A DNA stretch of 64,000 nucleotides from Actinoplanes cyaneus (GTDB lineage: Bacteria > Actinomycetota > Actinomycetes > Mycobacteriales > Micromonosporaceae), in NCBI RefSeq assembly GCF_016862095.1, contig NZ_BOMH01000058.1:1-64000 (forward strand), read 5' to 3'. The notes beneath the pieces were generated by a model. It saw nothing but the letters and a program-made list of their open reading frames with translations, was not told the origin of the DNA and searched no databases. This document shows positions 26,187 to 34,436 of the stretch, piece by piece. Made by a program: the position numbers and the translations under genes. Positions within the stretch are counted from its first letter, which is position 1. Each line of letters starts with the position of its first letter.

Positions 26187-28538
26187 CTATCGTTCATGGC
26201 TCCGGAAGGCAACCATCTCTTCGGCCCCCCGGGACGGTGCCCGGCGCTGACGGGCCAACAGACCGGAGACGGCGTCGGCGGTCATCGGCTCGCCCAGGTA
26301 GTAGCCCTGGCCGCGGGTGTAGCCGAGCTCCAGCAACGCCGCCACCTGCTCCGGACTCTCGATCCCCTCGGCCACCGTGTCCAGGCGCAGCGCGTTCGCG
26401 AGCTGGATCACCGCCCGGGCCACCGCCTGCCGGGCGTCGGTGGCGGCGGGCCGGCCGTCGTCGACCTCGATGCCGTCGACGAACGACTTGTCCAGCTTGA
26501 CGATCGACGCGGGAAAGGCGCGCAGCAGGCTCAGCGACGACTCCCCGGTGCCGAAGTCGTCCAGGGCGAGCCGGATGCCCATCCGGTCCAGCTCGTGCAG
26601 GGCCAGCGCGACCTGCCGGCCGCGCAGCACCGCGGACTCGGTCACCTCGAGGACCAGCCGCTCGCAGGGCAGGCCGCTGTCGGCGAGGGCCTGGGCGACG
26701 TCGGACACGAAGTCGGGGTCGTGCAGTTGCCGGGCGGAGACGTTCAGCCCGGTCTCGGCCAGCCCGTCCGGCCCGAACTCGGCCAGCCACGCCGCCGCCT
26801 GCCGGCACGTCTCGCGCAGCACGAACCGGCCCAGCGGCACGATCAGGCCGGTGCGCTCGGCGACCGGGATGAACTCGGCCGGGCTGACCACGCCGCGCTC
26901 CGGATGATGCCACCGGACGAGGGCTTCCACACCGATCACCAGATTGCAGTCCAGCCGGACGATCGGCTGGTAGACGACCCGGAACTCGTCATGGTCCAGG
27001 GCCCGCCGCAGCTCGGCGCCGAGCTGCATGTGCGCCAGGACGGGCTCGCCCATGCCGTCGGCGTACCGCACGGACCGCGCCTTGCCGCCCTGCTTGGCCA
27101 GGTCCAGTGCGACGTCGGCGTCGCGCAGCACGGAGTCGGGGGTGGCGCCCGGCGCGGCGTCGGCGATCCCGATGCTGGCCTGCACCAGGAGCCGATGCGC
27201 ACTGATCGGGTACGACCAGGCGGCCAGCAGCCGCCCGGCGAGCTCCTCCGGGTCGGGGCCGGTCAGCAGCACCGCGAACTCGTCGCCGCCCACCCGCACG
27301 GCCAGGCCCGCGTCGCCGGTCTCGGCCCCCAGCAGCCGGGCGACCGCGACCAGCAGGTCGTCGCCGACCCCGTGGCCGAGCAGGTCGTTGACGGTCTTGA
27401 AGTCGTCCAGGTCGATCAGCAGCACGGACACCGGCCCGTCGCCGGTCAGTGCGGCCGCGAGCCGGTCCCGGAACAGCGCCCGGTTGGCCAGCCCGGTCAG
27501 GCCGTCGTGGCTGACCTCGTGCTGCAGTTGCCGCTCCTGGATCTGCGCGGTCCGCAGCAGCCGGGCGTTCTCCCGGTACGCCAGGTACTGCCGGACCATG
27601 ACCAGCGCCGTGACCACCACCGCGGCGATCAGGACCACCCGCACCGGCCAGCGCAGCGGCGCACCGGACGCGACCCCGAGCAGCGGCACGTCGACCAGGA
27701 TCATCGCCAGGTACGGCAGGACGGCGCCGGCCCGGGCCGGGTCGCGGCGCGACCCGTGATCGGCGCGGAGCTGCGCGGCGACGCCGAGAGTGATCAGCAG
27801 CGGCGCCAGCGGCAGCACCGACGTCTGCGCCGGAATGCTGCCGGCCAGGCCGAACTGCACCGCGAGGACGGCGGAGACCGCGGCCGGCAGACCCCCGGCC
27901 GCCGCGACGAACCGCATCGCCACCCGATCGACCGGGCCACCGGCGATGTACGACACCTTGGTGGCCGCACCGACCGCGACGAGCAGGCCGAGCCCGACCA
28001 GCATCATGGCCTGCCGGCTCCACGGCTCGCGGGCGGACAGCATCGGGGCGAGCCCGGCGTACCAGAGGACGGCCGCGCAGCCGAGGAACACGATCGTCCG
28101 GTCCAGCGCCAGGCGCCACCGCTCGACCCCGCCGGAGGCGACGACCGGCACCCGGGCCAGCGCCCAGATCGCGATCAGGAAACCGGTGGCGGCGAGCGCC
28201 GCGGCGCCCGGTGGCATGCTGCGGGTCGCGGCCTGGCCGGCGTGGGCGAGCATGTCGGCGGCCATCCAGGCGTAGCCGAGCGCGATGACGGTGACCGCGA
28301 TCAGGATGCCGCGCCAGAACCGGGCCGCGACCGGGTCGAGGCCGGGGCTGCGGCGCACCAGGTGAGCGACGGCGGCGGTGGAGAAGATGCCGCCGAGCGG
28401 GGCGAAGACATACGCAACCGCTTCGACGCCGAGGCCGGACCCGAGGTGCAGGACGCACCAGACGCTGCCCAGGACGACGACCGCGGCGGCGGCCCGGACG
28501 TAACGCCGGGCGGAGTCGATGGTGGGGCGAGCCGTCAC
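26187..28538 (-). CDS. membrane-bound GGDEF-EAL protein
   Basis: The 783-residue protein has an N-terminal membrane sensor of eight to ten hydrophobic helices (residues ~15-325) and no recognisable soluble sensor. A GGDEF domain follows (SHDGLTGLANRALF...RVGGDEFAVLLTG, canonical active site), then an EAL domain (GVEALVRWHHPERGVVSP...LDDFGTGESSLSLLRAFP...AEGIES). It can in principle both make and break cyclic-di-GMP. The start is GTG 28538. It lies 50 bases upstream of the methyltransferase gene on the same strand, so all three may be one unit. The next 248 bases hold no clear gene. Confidence 0.94.
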   Translation of the reverse strand: MTARPTIDSARRYVRAAAAVVVLGSVWCVLHLGSGLGVEAVAYVFAPLGGIFSTAAVAHLVRRSPGLDPVAARFWRGILIAVTVIALGYAWMAADMLAHAGQAATRSMPPGAAALAATGFLIAIWALARVPVVASGGVERWRLALDRTIVFLGCAAVLWYAGLAPMLSAREPWSRQAMMLVGLGLLVAVGAATKVSYIAGGPVDRVAMRFVAAAGGLPAAVSAVLAVQFGLAGSIPAQTSVLPLAPLLITLGVAAQLRADHGSRRDPARAGAVLPYLAMILVDVPLLGVASGAPLRWPVRVVLIAAVVVTALVMVRQYLAYRENARLLRTAQIQERQLQHEVSHDGLTGLANRALFRDRLAAALTGDGPVSVLLIDLDDFKTVNDLLGHGVGDDLLVAVARLLGAETGDAGLAVRVGGDEFAVLLTGPDPEELAGRLLAAWSYPISAHRLLVQASIGIADAAPGATPDSVLRDADVALDLAKQGGKARSVRYADGMGEPVLAHMQLGAELRRALDHDEFRVVYQPIVRLDCNLVIGVEALVRWHHPERGVVSPAEFIPVAERTGLIVPLGRFVLRETCRQAAAWLAEFGPDGLAETGLNVSARQLHDPDFVSDVAQALADSGLPCERLVLEVTESAVLRGRQVALALHELDRMGIRLALDDFGTGESSLSLLRAFPASIVKLDKSFVDGIEVDDGRPAATDARQAVARAVIQLANALRLDTVAEGIESPEQVAALLELGYTRGQGYYLGEPMTADAVSGLLARQRRAPSRGAEEMVAFRSHER

Positions 28539-28786
28539 GCGCCGACCCTAGCCTGTCCGATGTGGAGGTCATCTCCTCCGAACGTTCGACGTTCCCCGAT
28601 GTCCGACCGGGGTCCCGGCCGGTCGGCTGAGCACTCCGGCGGCAATCGGCATGTCGGCCGTCAGGCCACGCAGGGCGACGCGAACGCGGAAGAACTGACC
28701 TGCAAGATACGGAATCCAGAGCCCGGAGATGCGGAAGAGGAAGCCGGCGGCGGGGGTGTCCGAGCAGGCTGCGGAGACGGGTGCGG

Positions 28787-29938
28787 TCAGTGGTCGTACT
28801 CGAAGATCTTGGCGGCCAGGTCGGTCATGACCTCGGTGGCGCCGGCGCCGATCGGCAGGATCCGGACGTCGCGGTAGTGGCGTTCCACCTCGGTGTCACG
28901 CAGGTAACCCGCGCCGCCGTGCAACTGGACCGCCTCGTCGACGACGTGCCGGGCGGCGTCGACAGCGGCGTTCTTGGCCAGGCACACCTCGCCGGCCACC
29001 CACTCGCCCGCGGCGTGCCGGGCCGCGACCCGCCGGGTGTACGTGCGGGCCAGCTCGATCCGCTGCCGCATCCCGACCAGCTTGTGCCGCACCACCTGGC
29101 GGCTGATCAGCGGGCGGCCGAAGGTCTGCCGCTCCCGTGCGTACGACAGCGACAGATCGAGACAGCGCTGCGCGACCGAGTACGCGTGCACCGCCGCGAT
29201 GATCCGCTCCGGCACGAAGACCTGGGCGATCAGCGGGAACCCGCCGTTCTCCGCGCCGATCAGGTTCGCGGCGGGGACGCGGCAGCCGGCGAAGGACAGT
29301 TCCGCAGTGTCCGAGCAGAGCCAGCCCATCTTGTCGAGCTTGCGGGAGACGGTGAACCCGGGAGTCCCGCGCTCGATCACGATCAGGCTGATCCCGGCCG
29401 CGCCGGGCCCGCCGGTCCGCACGGCGGTGGTCACGAAGTCGGCGCGGGTGCCCGAGGTGATGAACATCTTCGCGCCGTCGACCACGTACTCGTCGCCGTC
29501 GCGGACCGCTGTGGTGCGCAGCGCCCCGACGTCGGAGCCGGCGTCCGGCTCGGTCACGCCGAGCGAGCAGATCTTCGCGCCGGTGAGCGCCGGGCGGACG
29601 AACCGATCGATCAGGCCCGGGTCGCCGGTGGCGATCATGTGGGGGAGTGCGATGCCGTGCGTGAACAGCGCCGCGTGCGCGCCGGACGAGCCACCGGCCT
29701 CGATGAACGCCTCGGTCGCCACGACCAGGTCCACGGTGTCGCCGCCGTCGCCGCCGGCCTCCTCGGGGAACCCGATGCCGTAGAGCCCGGCCTTCGCGGC
29801 GCTGACGTGCAGCTCCCGCGGGATCTCCCCGGCCCGCTCCCAGTCGGCGAGACGCTCAACGACCTCCCGGCGTACGAAGGAGGCCACCGCCTCCCGCAGC
29901 GTCACCCGCTCCGGGGTCTCGAACGGATCGTCATACAT
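28787..29938 (-). CDS. acyl-CoA dehydrogenase
   Basis: The 383-residue FAD enzyme of the acyl-CoA dehydrogenase family catalyses alpha,beta-dehydrogenation of acyl-CoA thioesters. Seen are CSLGVTEPDAGSDVGALRTTA (FAD/substrate loop), KMFITSGTRADFV, QTFGRPLISRQ and the C-terminal AVQLHGGAGYLRDTEVERHYRD. GATEVM supplies the probable catalytic Glu. The ATG at 29938 fits the family N-terminus (PFETPERVTLREAVASFV). It diverges from the fusion gene at 30115 across 176 bases, and with the ligase at 32772 suggests a fatty-acid or related acyl-CoA degradation locus. Confidence 0.93.
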   Translation of the reverse strand: MYDDPFETPERVTLREAVASFVRREVVERLADWERAGEIPRELHVSAAKAGLYGIGFPEEAGGDGGDTVDLVVATEAFIEAGGSSGAHAALFTHGIALPHMIATGDPGLIDRFVRPALTGAKICSLGVTEPDAGSDVGALRTTAVRDGDEYVVDGAKMFITSGTRADFVTTAVRTGGPGAAGISLIVIERGTPGFTVSRKLDKMGWLCSDTAELSFAGCRVPAANLIGAENGGFPLIAQVFVPERIIAAVHAYSVAQRCLDLSLSYARERQTFGRPLISRQVVRHKLVGMRQRIELARTYTRRVAARHAAGEWVAGEVCLAKNAAVDAARHVVDEAVQLHGGAGYLRDTEVERHYRDVRILPIGAGATEVMTDLAAKIFEYDH

Positions 29939-30114
29939 CTCGTGGTCCCTTCGCCCGCTCGACGAGGGTGTGCGCAGGGATGGTCCCGCCGCGCGCCCTT
30001 ACCGTACGGTCCGGCGGTTGCTGAAGTCCACGGTGGATTCCTCCTGACCGTTTTCGGCCTTGTCGTGATGCAGGTCACTGGCTTACCGTCACGCCAGACT
30101 GTGGGGAGGTGCCG

Positions 30115-32775
30115 ATGCGCTTCGGCCGCCGAGCGAGACCCGGGAGCCCGCCCGCCCCGGTGGAGCCGCCGCGCCGGCTGAAGCGCCAGTGGACGTTGTC
30201 CGCGCCGATCCCGGCACCCGCCGCGCGGGTCTTCGGCTTCCTGGCGAACGCGTCCACGATGGCGCAGTGGCTGGTCATGCACGCCGGCTGGCCCGCGGAG
30301 CCGCCCGGCACGCTGGTGACCGGGGCGCGGTTCCGGCAACGGGTCACGCTGATGGGCACCCCCGTCGAGGTCCGCTGGACGGTCACCGGCGTCACCCCGG
30401 ACCGGGCGATCCAGCTCGACGGCACCGGCCCGATGGGCATCGAGGTCGGCCTCTACCTCTCGCTCGTGGCCGAGGGGGACACCACCACGGTCCACCTCGG
30501 CGGCGGCGTGCAGGGCGGTCCGACGGACGGGCCGGTCGGCTCGATGGTCGCCCGCAGCCTCACCGACGCGTTGCGCAACTCCCTGCGGCGCCTCGCCCGG
30601 GCCGACCTGACCGCCCCGCCCGCAGCCCCGCCGCGACGGGAGAGATCCGGGACCATCATCCATGCGCGTACGGGCCTGGAGGTCGATCCCTGGACTCCGG
30701 TGATCGTGGGAGCGGGCCAGGTCACCGAGCGATCCACCGACCCGGAGAACGGTGACCCGGTCTCGCTGGCGGTCCGGGCGCTGCGCCGAGCCGCCGACGA
30801 CGACGCCACCGTGGACCTCACCGGGAAAGCGGACACCATCGGCTGGGTGGCCAGCGTCTCCTGGCAGTACCCCGACGCCGGAGCCCTGATCGCCCAGCGG
30901 CTCGGCGCCGCTCCCGCACAGACCGTGCAGACCGGGCTCTTCGGCGGCGACGGTCCCCTGCGGCTGCTCAACGACCTGGCCGCCGCGATCACCCGGGGCG
31001 AGACGAGCATCGCCCTGATCGCCGGGGCCGAAGCCGCCGCCACCGAACGCGCCGGCACGCGGCTCGACTGGCCCCGGCAGCCCGACGGCACCGCCCCGGC
31101 CCGGATCCTCGGGGCCGGCCGGGAGCCGAACAACGACGCCGAGACCGCCGCCGGCCTGACGTCACCGCTGCACCTGTACGCCCTGATCGAAGCGGCCCTC
31201 CGTCGTAAACGGGGCCGCACCCCCGAGGAGCATCAGGCCGCGATCACGTCGTTGTGGTCCCGGTTCTCGCGGGTCGCCGCGACCAACCCGTACGCCTGGC
31301 TGCCGCAGGCCCGCACCGCCGCCGAGCTCGCCACCCCGGGCGACGGCAACCGCCCGGTCTGCGCCCCCTACACCAAGCTGCTCACCGCGAACCTGCAGGT
31401 CAACCAGGCCGCCGGCCTGATCCTGTGCAGCGCGCAGGCGGCACACGAGGCCGGCGTCCCGCAGGACCGGTGGATCTTCGTGCACGCCGGGGCGCACGCC
31501 GAGGACGAGTGGTTCGTCACCGAGCGCGCCGATCTCGCCTCGTCACCGGCGATCCACGCGGTCGGCCGTGCCGTCCTGGGTCACGCCGGGCGCACCATCG
31601 ACGAGATCGGACACCTCGACCTGTACGCCTGTTTCCCCTCCGCCGTGCAGATCGCGGCCGAGGAGCTGGGCGTGCCGCTCGACCGGCAGCTCACCGTCAC
31701 CGGTGGCCTGACCTTCGCCGGCGGGCCGGGCAACAACTACGCGAGTCACGCGGTGGCGACCCTCGTACCCCGGCTGCGGTCCGATCCCGAGGGGTTCGGG
31801 CTGGCGACCGCGGTCGGCTGGTACCTCACCAAGCACGCCGCCACGGTGCTGTCCGCACGACCGCCGGGCGCCGGGTTCCGGGACATCGACGCGGGCCTGC
31901 GCCTGCCCCGGCCGGCGCGACGGGTGGTCACCGGGCCGGCGGAGCGCGGGGTGCTGGAGGCGTACACGGTCACCTACCGCCGCGACGGAACACCGGACAC
32001 CGGCATCGTCACCGAGATCCTGGGCGACGGCACGCGGGTGGTGCGCACCGTCGCGCCCGCGACGCTGGCCGGCGACCCGTTCGGCGGCACGCCGCTGCCG
32101 CCGCCGGGGGAGCCGCCCGTCCTGGTCGAGTGGCACGGCTCGGTCACCGTCATCAGGCTCAACCGGCCGGCGGCCCGCAACGCCGTCGACCCGGTCACCG
32201 CCCGCCTGCTGAAACGCGCGATCGACGCCTTCGAGGCCGACCCCGAGGCCCGGGTGGCGGTGCTCACCGGCAACGGCCCGGTCGTCTGCTCCGGCACGGA
32301 CCTGCCGGCCGCCGCCCGCGGCGAGGACCCGCCGGCCGAGGACCGCACCGCGCGACCACCGGCGAAACCGCTGATCGCCGCCGTCGAGGGCGCCGCGCTC
32401 GGCGCCGGGTGCGAGCTGGCGCTGGCCGCGGACCTGATCGTCGCCGCCGACGACAGCCTGTTCGGCCTCCCCGAGGTCCGGCACGGCCCGGTCGCCGCCG
32501 ACGGGGTGCTCCGGCTGGCCCGCGGCCTGCCCCGGGCCATCGCGCTGGAACTCGTGCTGACCGGCGAGCCGATGCCCGCGCGGCGACTCCACGACCTGGG
32601 ACTGATCAACCGGGTGACCGGGCCCGGGAAGGCGTACGCGCAAGCAATGGATCTCGCGGTTCTGATCGCCTCCCACCCGGCGGCCGCCGTGCTGCACGCC
32701 AAACGCATCGTCGACCGGCACCACGGCCGGACCGGCGACGACGCGAACCTCGACCTGCGAAAGGCCCCCTCGTGA
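30115..32775 (+). CDS. three-domain fusion: SRPBCC, thiolase-like and enoyl-CoA hydratase
   Basis: A single 886-residue frame. Residues ~20-165 form an SRPBCC/START-like lipid-binding domain (KRQWTLSAPIPAPAARVFGF). About 190-640 is a thiolase-like domain of the acetyl-CoA acetyltransferase/lipid-transfer type, with GGLTFAGGPGNNYASHA; the usual active-site Cys segment reads TGLFGGDGPLRLLNDL and lacks Cys. About 665-880 is a crotonase domain (VTVIRLNRPAARNAVDP...EGAALGAGCELALAADL...FGLPEVRHG). GGGGAGG lies six bases before ATG 30115. The stop overlaps the ligase GTG (GTGA). Probably acts in acyl-CoA or sterol side-chain metabolism; the fused architecture is unusual. Confidence 0.88.
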   Translation: MRFGRRARPGSPPAPVEPPRRLKRQWTLSAPIPAPAARVFGFLANASTMAQWLVMHAGWPAEPPGTLVTGARFRQRVTLMGTPVEVRWTVTGVTPDRAIQLDGTGPMGIEVGLYLSLVAEGDTTTVHLGGGVQGGPTDGPVGSMVARSLTDALRNSLRRLARADLTAPPAAPPRRERSGTIIHARTGLEVDPWTPVIVGAGQVTERSTDPENGDPVSLAVRALRRAADDDATVDLTGKADTIGWVASVSWQYPDAGALIAQRLGAAPAQTVQTGLFGGDGPLRLLNDLAAAITRGETSIALIAGAEAAATERAGTRLDWPRQPDGTAPARILGAGREPNNDAETAAGLTSPLHLYALIEAALRRKRGRTPEEHQAAITSLWSRFSRVAATNPYAWLPQARTAAELATPGDGNRPVCAPYTKLLTANLQVNQAAGLILCSAQAAHEAGVPQDRWIFVHAGAHAEDEWFVTERADLASSPAIHAVGRAVLGHAGRTIDEIGHLDLYACFPSAVQIAAEELGVPLDRQLTVTGGLTFAGGPGNNYASHAVATLVPRLRSDPEGFGLATAVGWYLTKHAATVLSARPPGAGFRDIDAGLRLPRPARRVVTGPAERGVLEAYTVTYRRDGTPDTGIVTEILGDGTRVVRTVAPATLAGDPFGGTPLPPPGEPPVLVEWHGSVTVIRLNRPAARNAVDPVTARLLKRAIDAFEADPEARVAVLTGNGPVVCSGTDLPAAARGEDPPAEDRTARPPAKPLIAAVEGAALGAGCELALAADLIVAADDSLFGLPEVRHGPVAADGVLRLARGLPRAIALELVLTGEPMPARRLHDLGLINRVTGPGKAYAQAMDLAVLIASHPAAAVLHAKRIVDRHHGRTGDDANLDLRKAPS

Positions 32776-34373
32776 GCGCTCGGGAGAACCTGCACGCGGT
32801 GCTGCGGATGCACCAGATCGGCATCGTCAACCTGCTGCGCCCGGATCACCTGGTCCGCGCCGCGGTCCGCAACGCGAAGCTGGGCCCGCAGGCAGCCCTG
32901 ATCATGAAGGCGGCCGCCGAGAACCCGCACGCGCCGGCCCTGACCGACGAGCGCGGCACCCTCACCTACCGGCAGCTCGATGAGCTGTCCAACGCGCTCG
33001 CCCGCGCCCTGCGGGAGCTCAACCTCGGCGAGCGGGCGGTGATCGGCGTCCTCGCCCGCGACCACCGCGGCCTGGTGCTCACGATCGGCGCCGCCGCCCG
33101 CGCGAACCTGCGCCTCGCGCTGATGAACACCGGGCTCGCCCCGCAGCAGCTCGCCGAGGTCGTGGGCCGGGAGAACGTCCGCGCGGTGCTCTACGACAGC
33201 GAGTTCGCGGACCTGGTCGACGCGCTCCCGGACGCCGTGCCGCGCTATCTGACCTGGGCCGACGAGGGCGCCGCCGACCGGACCATCGACATGCTGATCG
33301 CCGGCCGGCCGGTCACCCCGCTGCCGATGCCGGACCGCCCGCCCGGCTTCATCATCCTGACCAGCGGCACCACCGGGCTGCCCAAGGGCGCTCCGCGCAC
33401 CAAGGTGTCGCCGCTGGCCAGCGCCCTGATCGCGGACCGCATCCCGTTCCCGCGGCAGGGCGCGATCGTGATCGCCTCCCCGCTGTTCCACAGCACCGGC
33501 TTCGGCGCGTGGACGGTCGGGCTCTCGCTCGCCGACCACGCGATCCTGCTGCGCCGCTTCGACCCCGAGCGCATCCTGCGGGCCATCGCCGAGCACAAGG
33601 CGCAGATGCTGGTCGCCGTCCCGACGATGCTCACCCGGATCCTGTCCCTGGGACCCGAGATCATCGCCAGGTACGACGTGTCGGCGCTGCGCACGGTCTT
33701 CGTCGCCGGATCGCCGCTCACGCCGGATCTCACCAACCGCTTCCAGGACACGTTCGGCGAGGTGATCTACAACGTGTACGGCTCCACGGAAGTGGCCGTC
33801 GCCTCGGTCGCCCAGCCGGCCGAGTCCCGCCGCGCGCCCGGCACGGTCGGGCGGCCGCCGGTCACCGTGCACGTCGCGATCTACGACGACCACGGCCTGC
33901 GGGTGACCCGCCCGCACGAGACCGGGCGGGTGTTCGTGCGCACCGGAATCCCGTTCGAGGGGTACACCGACGGCCGGCACAAGCAGGTCATCGACGGCTT
34001 CATGTCCACCGGCGACCGCGGGCACCTCGACGACGCCGGCCTGCTCTACATCGACGGCCGCGACGACGACATGATCATCTCCGGTGGCGAGAACGTGTAC
34101 CCGCTGGAGGTCGAGAACCTGCTCGCCGAGCGCGACGACGTGATCGAGGCCGCCGTGATCGGGGTCGACGACCCGGAGTTCGGCACCCGGCTGCGCGCCT
34201 TCATCGTCGCCGCCGAGGGCGCGGCCCGCGACCCGCAGGAGATCCGCGACTACGTGCGAGCGCTGCTCGCGCGCTACAAGGTGCCGCGCGACGTGGTCTT
34301 CATCGACGAGCTGCCCCGCAACCCGACCGGCAAGATCGTGCGTCGCGAGCTGCCCACCGGCCCGCTGGACTGA
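32772..34373 (+). CDS. AMP-dependent acyl-CoA ligase (fatty-acid-CoA ligase type)
   Basis: The 533-residue ANL-superfamily enzyme activates a carboxylic acid with ATP and CoA. Motifs are ILTSGTTGLPKGAP near residue 195, VYGSTEVA, STGDRGHLDDAGLLYIDGRDDD, ISGGENVYPLEVENLL and the C-terminal catalytic lysine in RNPTGKIVRREL. The start is GTG 32772 in a GTGA overlap with the fusion protein, so the two are translationally coupled. Substrate is not predictable; context of acyl-CoA dehydrogenase, crotonase and thiolase-like domains suits a medium- or long-chain or cyclic acid. Confidence 0.93.
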   Translation: MSARENLHAVLRMHQIGIVNLLRPDHLVRAAVRNAKLGPQAALIMKAAAENPHAPALTDERGTLTYRQLDELSNALARALRELNLGERAVIGVLARDHRGLVLTIGAAARANLRLALMNTGLAPQQLAEVVGRENVRAVLYDSEFADLVDALPDAVPRYLTWADEGAADRTIDMLIAGRPVTPLPMPDRPPGFIILTSGTTGLPKGAPRTKVSPLASALIADRIPFPRQGAIVIASPLFHSTGFGAWTVGLSLADHAILLRRFDPERILRAIAEHKAQMLVAVPTMLTRILSLGPEIIARYDVSALRTVFVAGSPLTPDLTNRFQDTFGEVIYNVYGSTEVAVASVAQPAESRRAPGTVGRPPVTVHVAIYDDHGLRVTRPHETGRVFVRTGIPFEGYTDGRHKQVIDGFMSTGDRGHLDDAGLLYIDGRDDDMIISGGENVYPLEVENLLAERDDVIEAAVIGVDDPEFGTRLRAFIVAAEGAARDPQEIRDYVRALLARYKVPRDVVFIDELPRNPTGKIVRRELPTGPLD

Positions 34374-34436
34374 CAGCCCTCGCGGCCTGCGCGGATCCGG
34401 CATCCGCGACGGTCGGACCGCCGTAGGCTCGGCCCT

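Noticed and set aside
29902..30663. Minus-strand gene overlapping the SRPBCC fusion
   Set aside because: It is antisense to the conserved SRPBCC domain and its translation lacks any domain.
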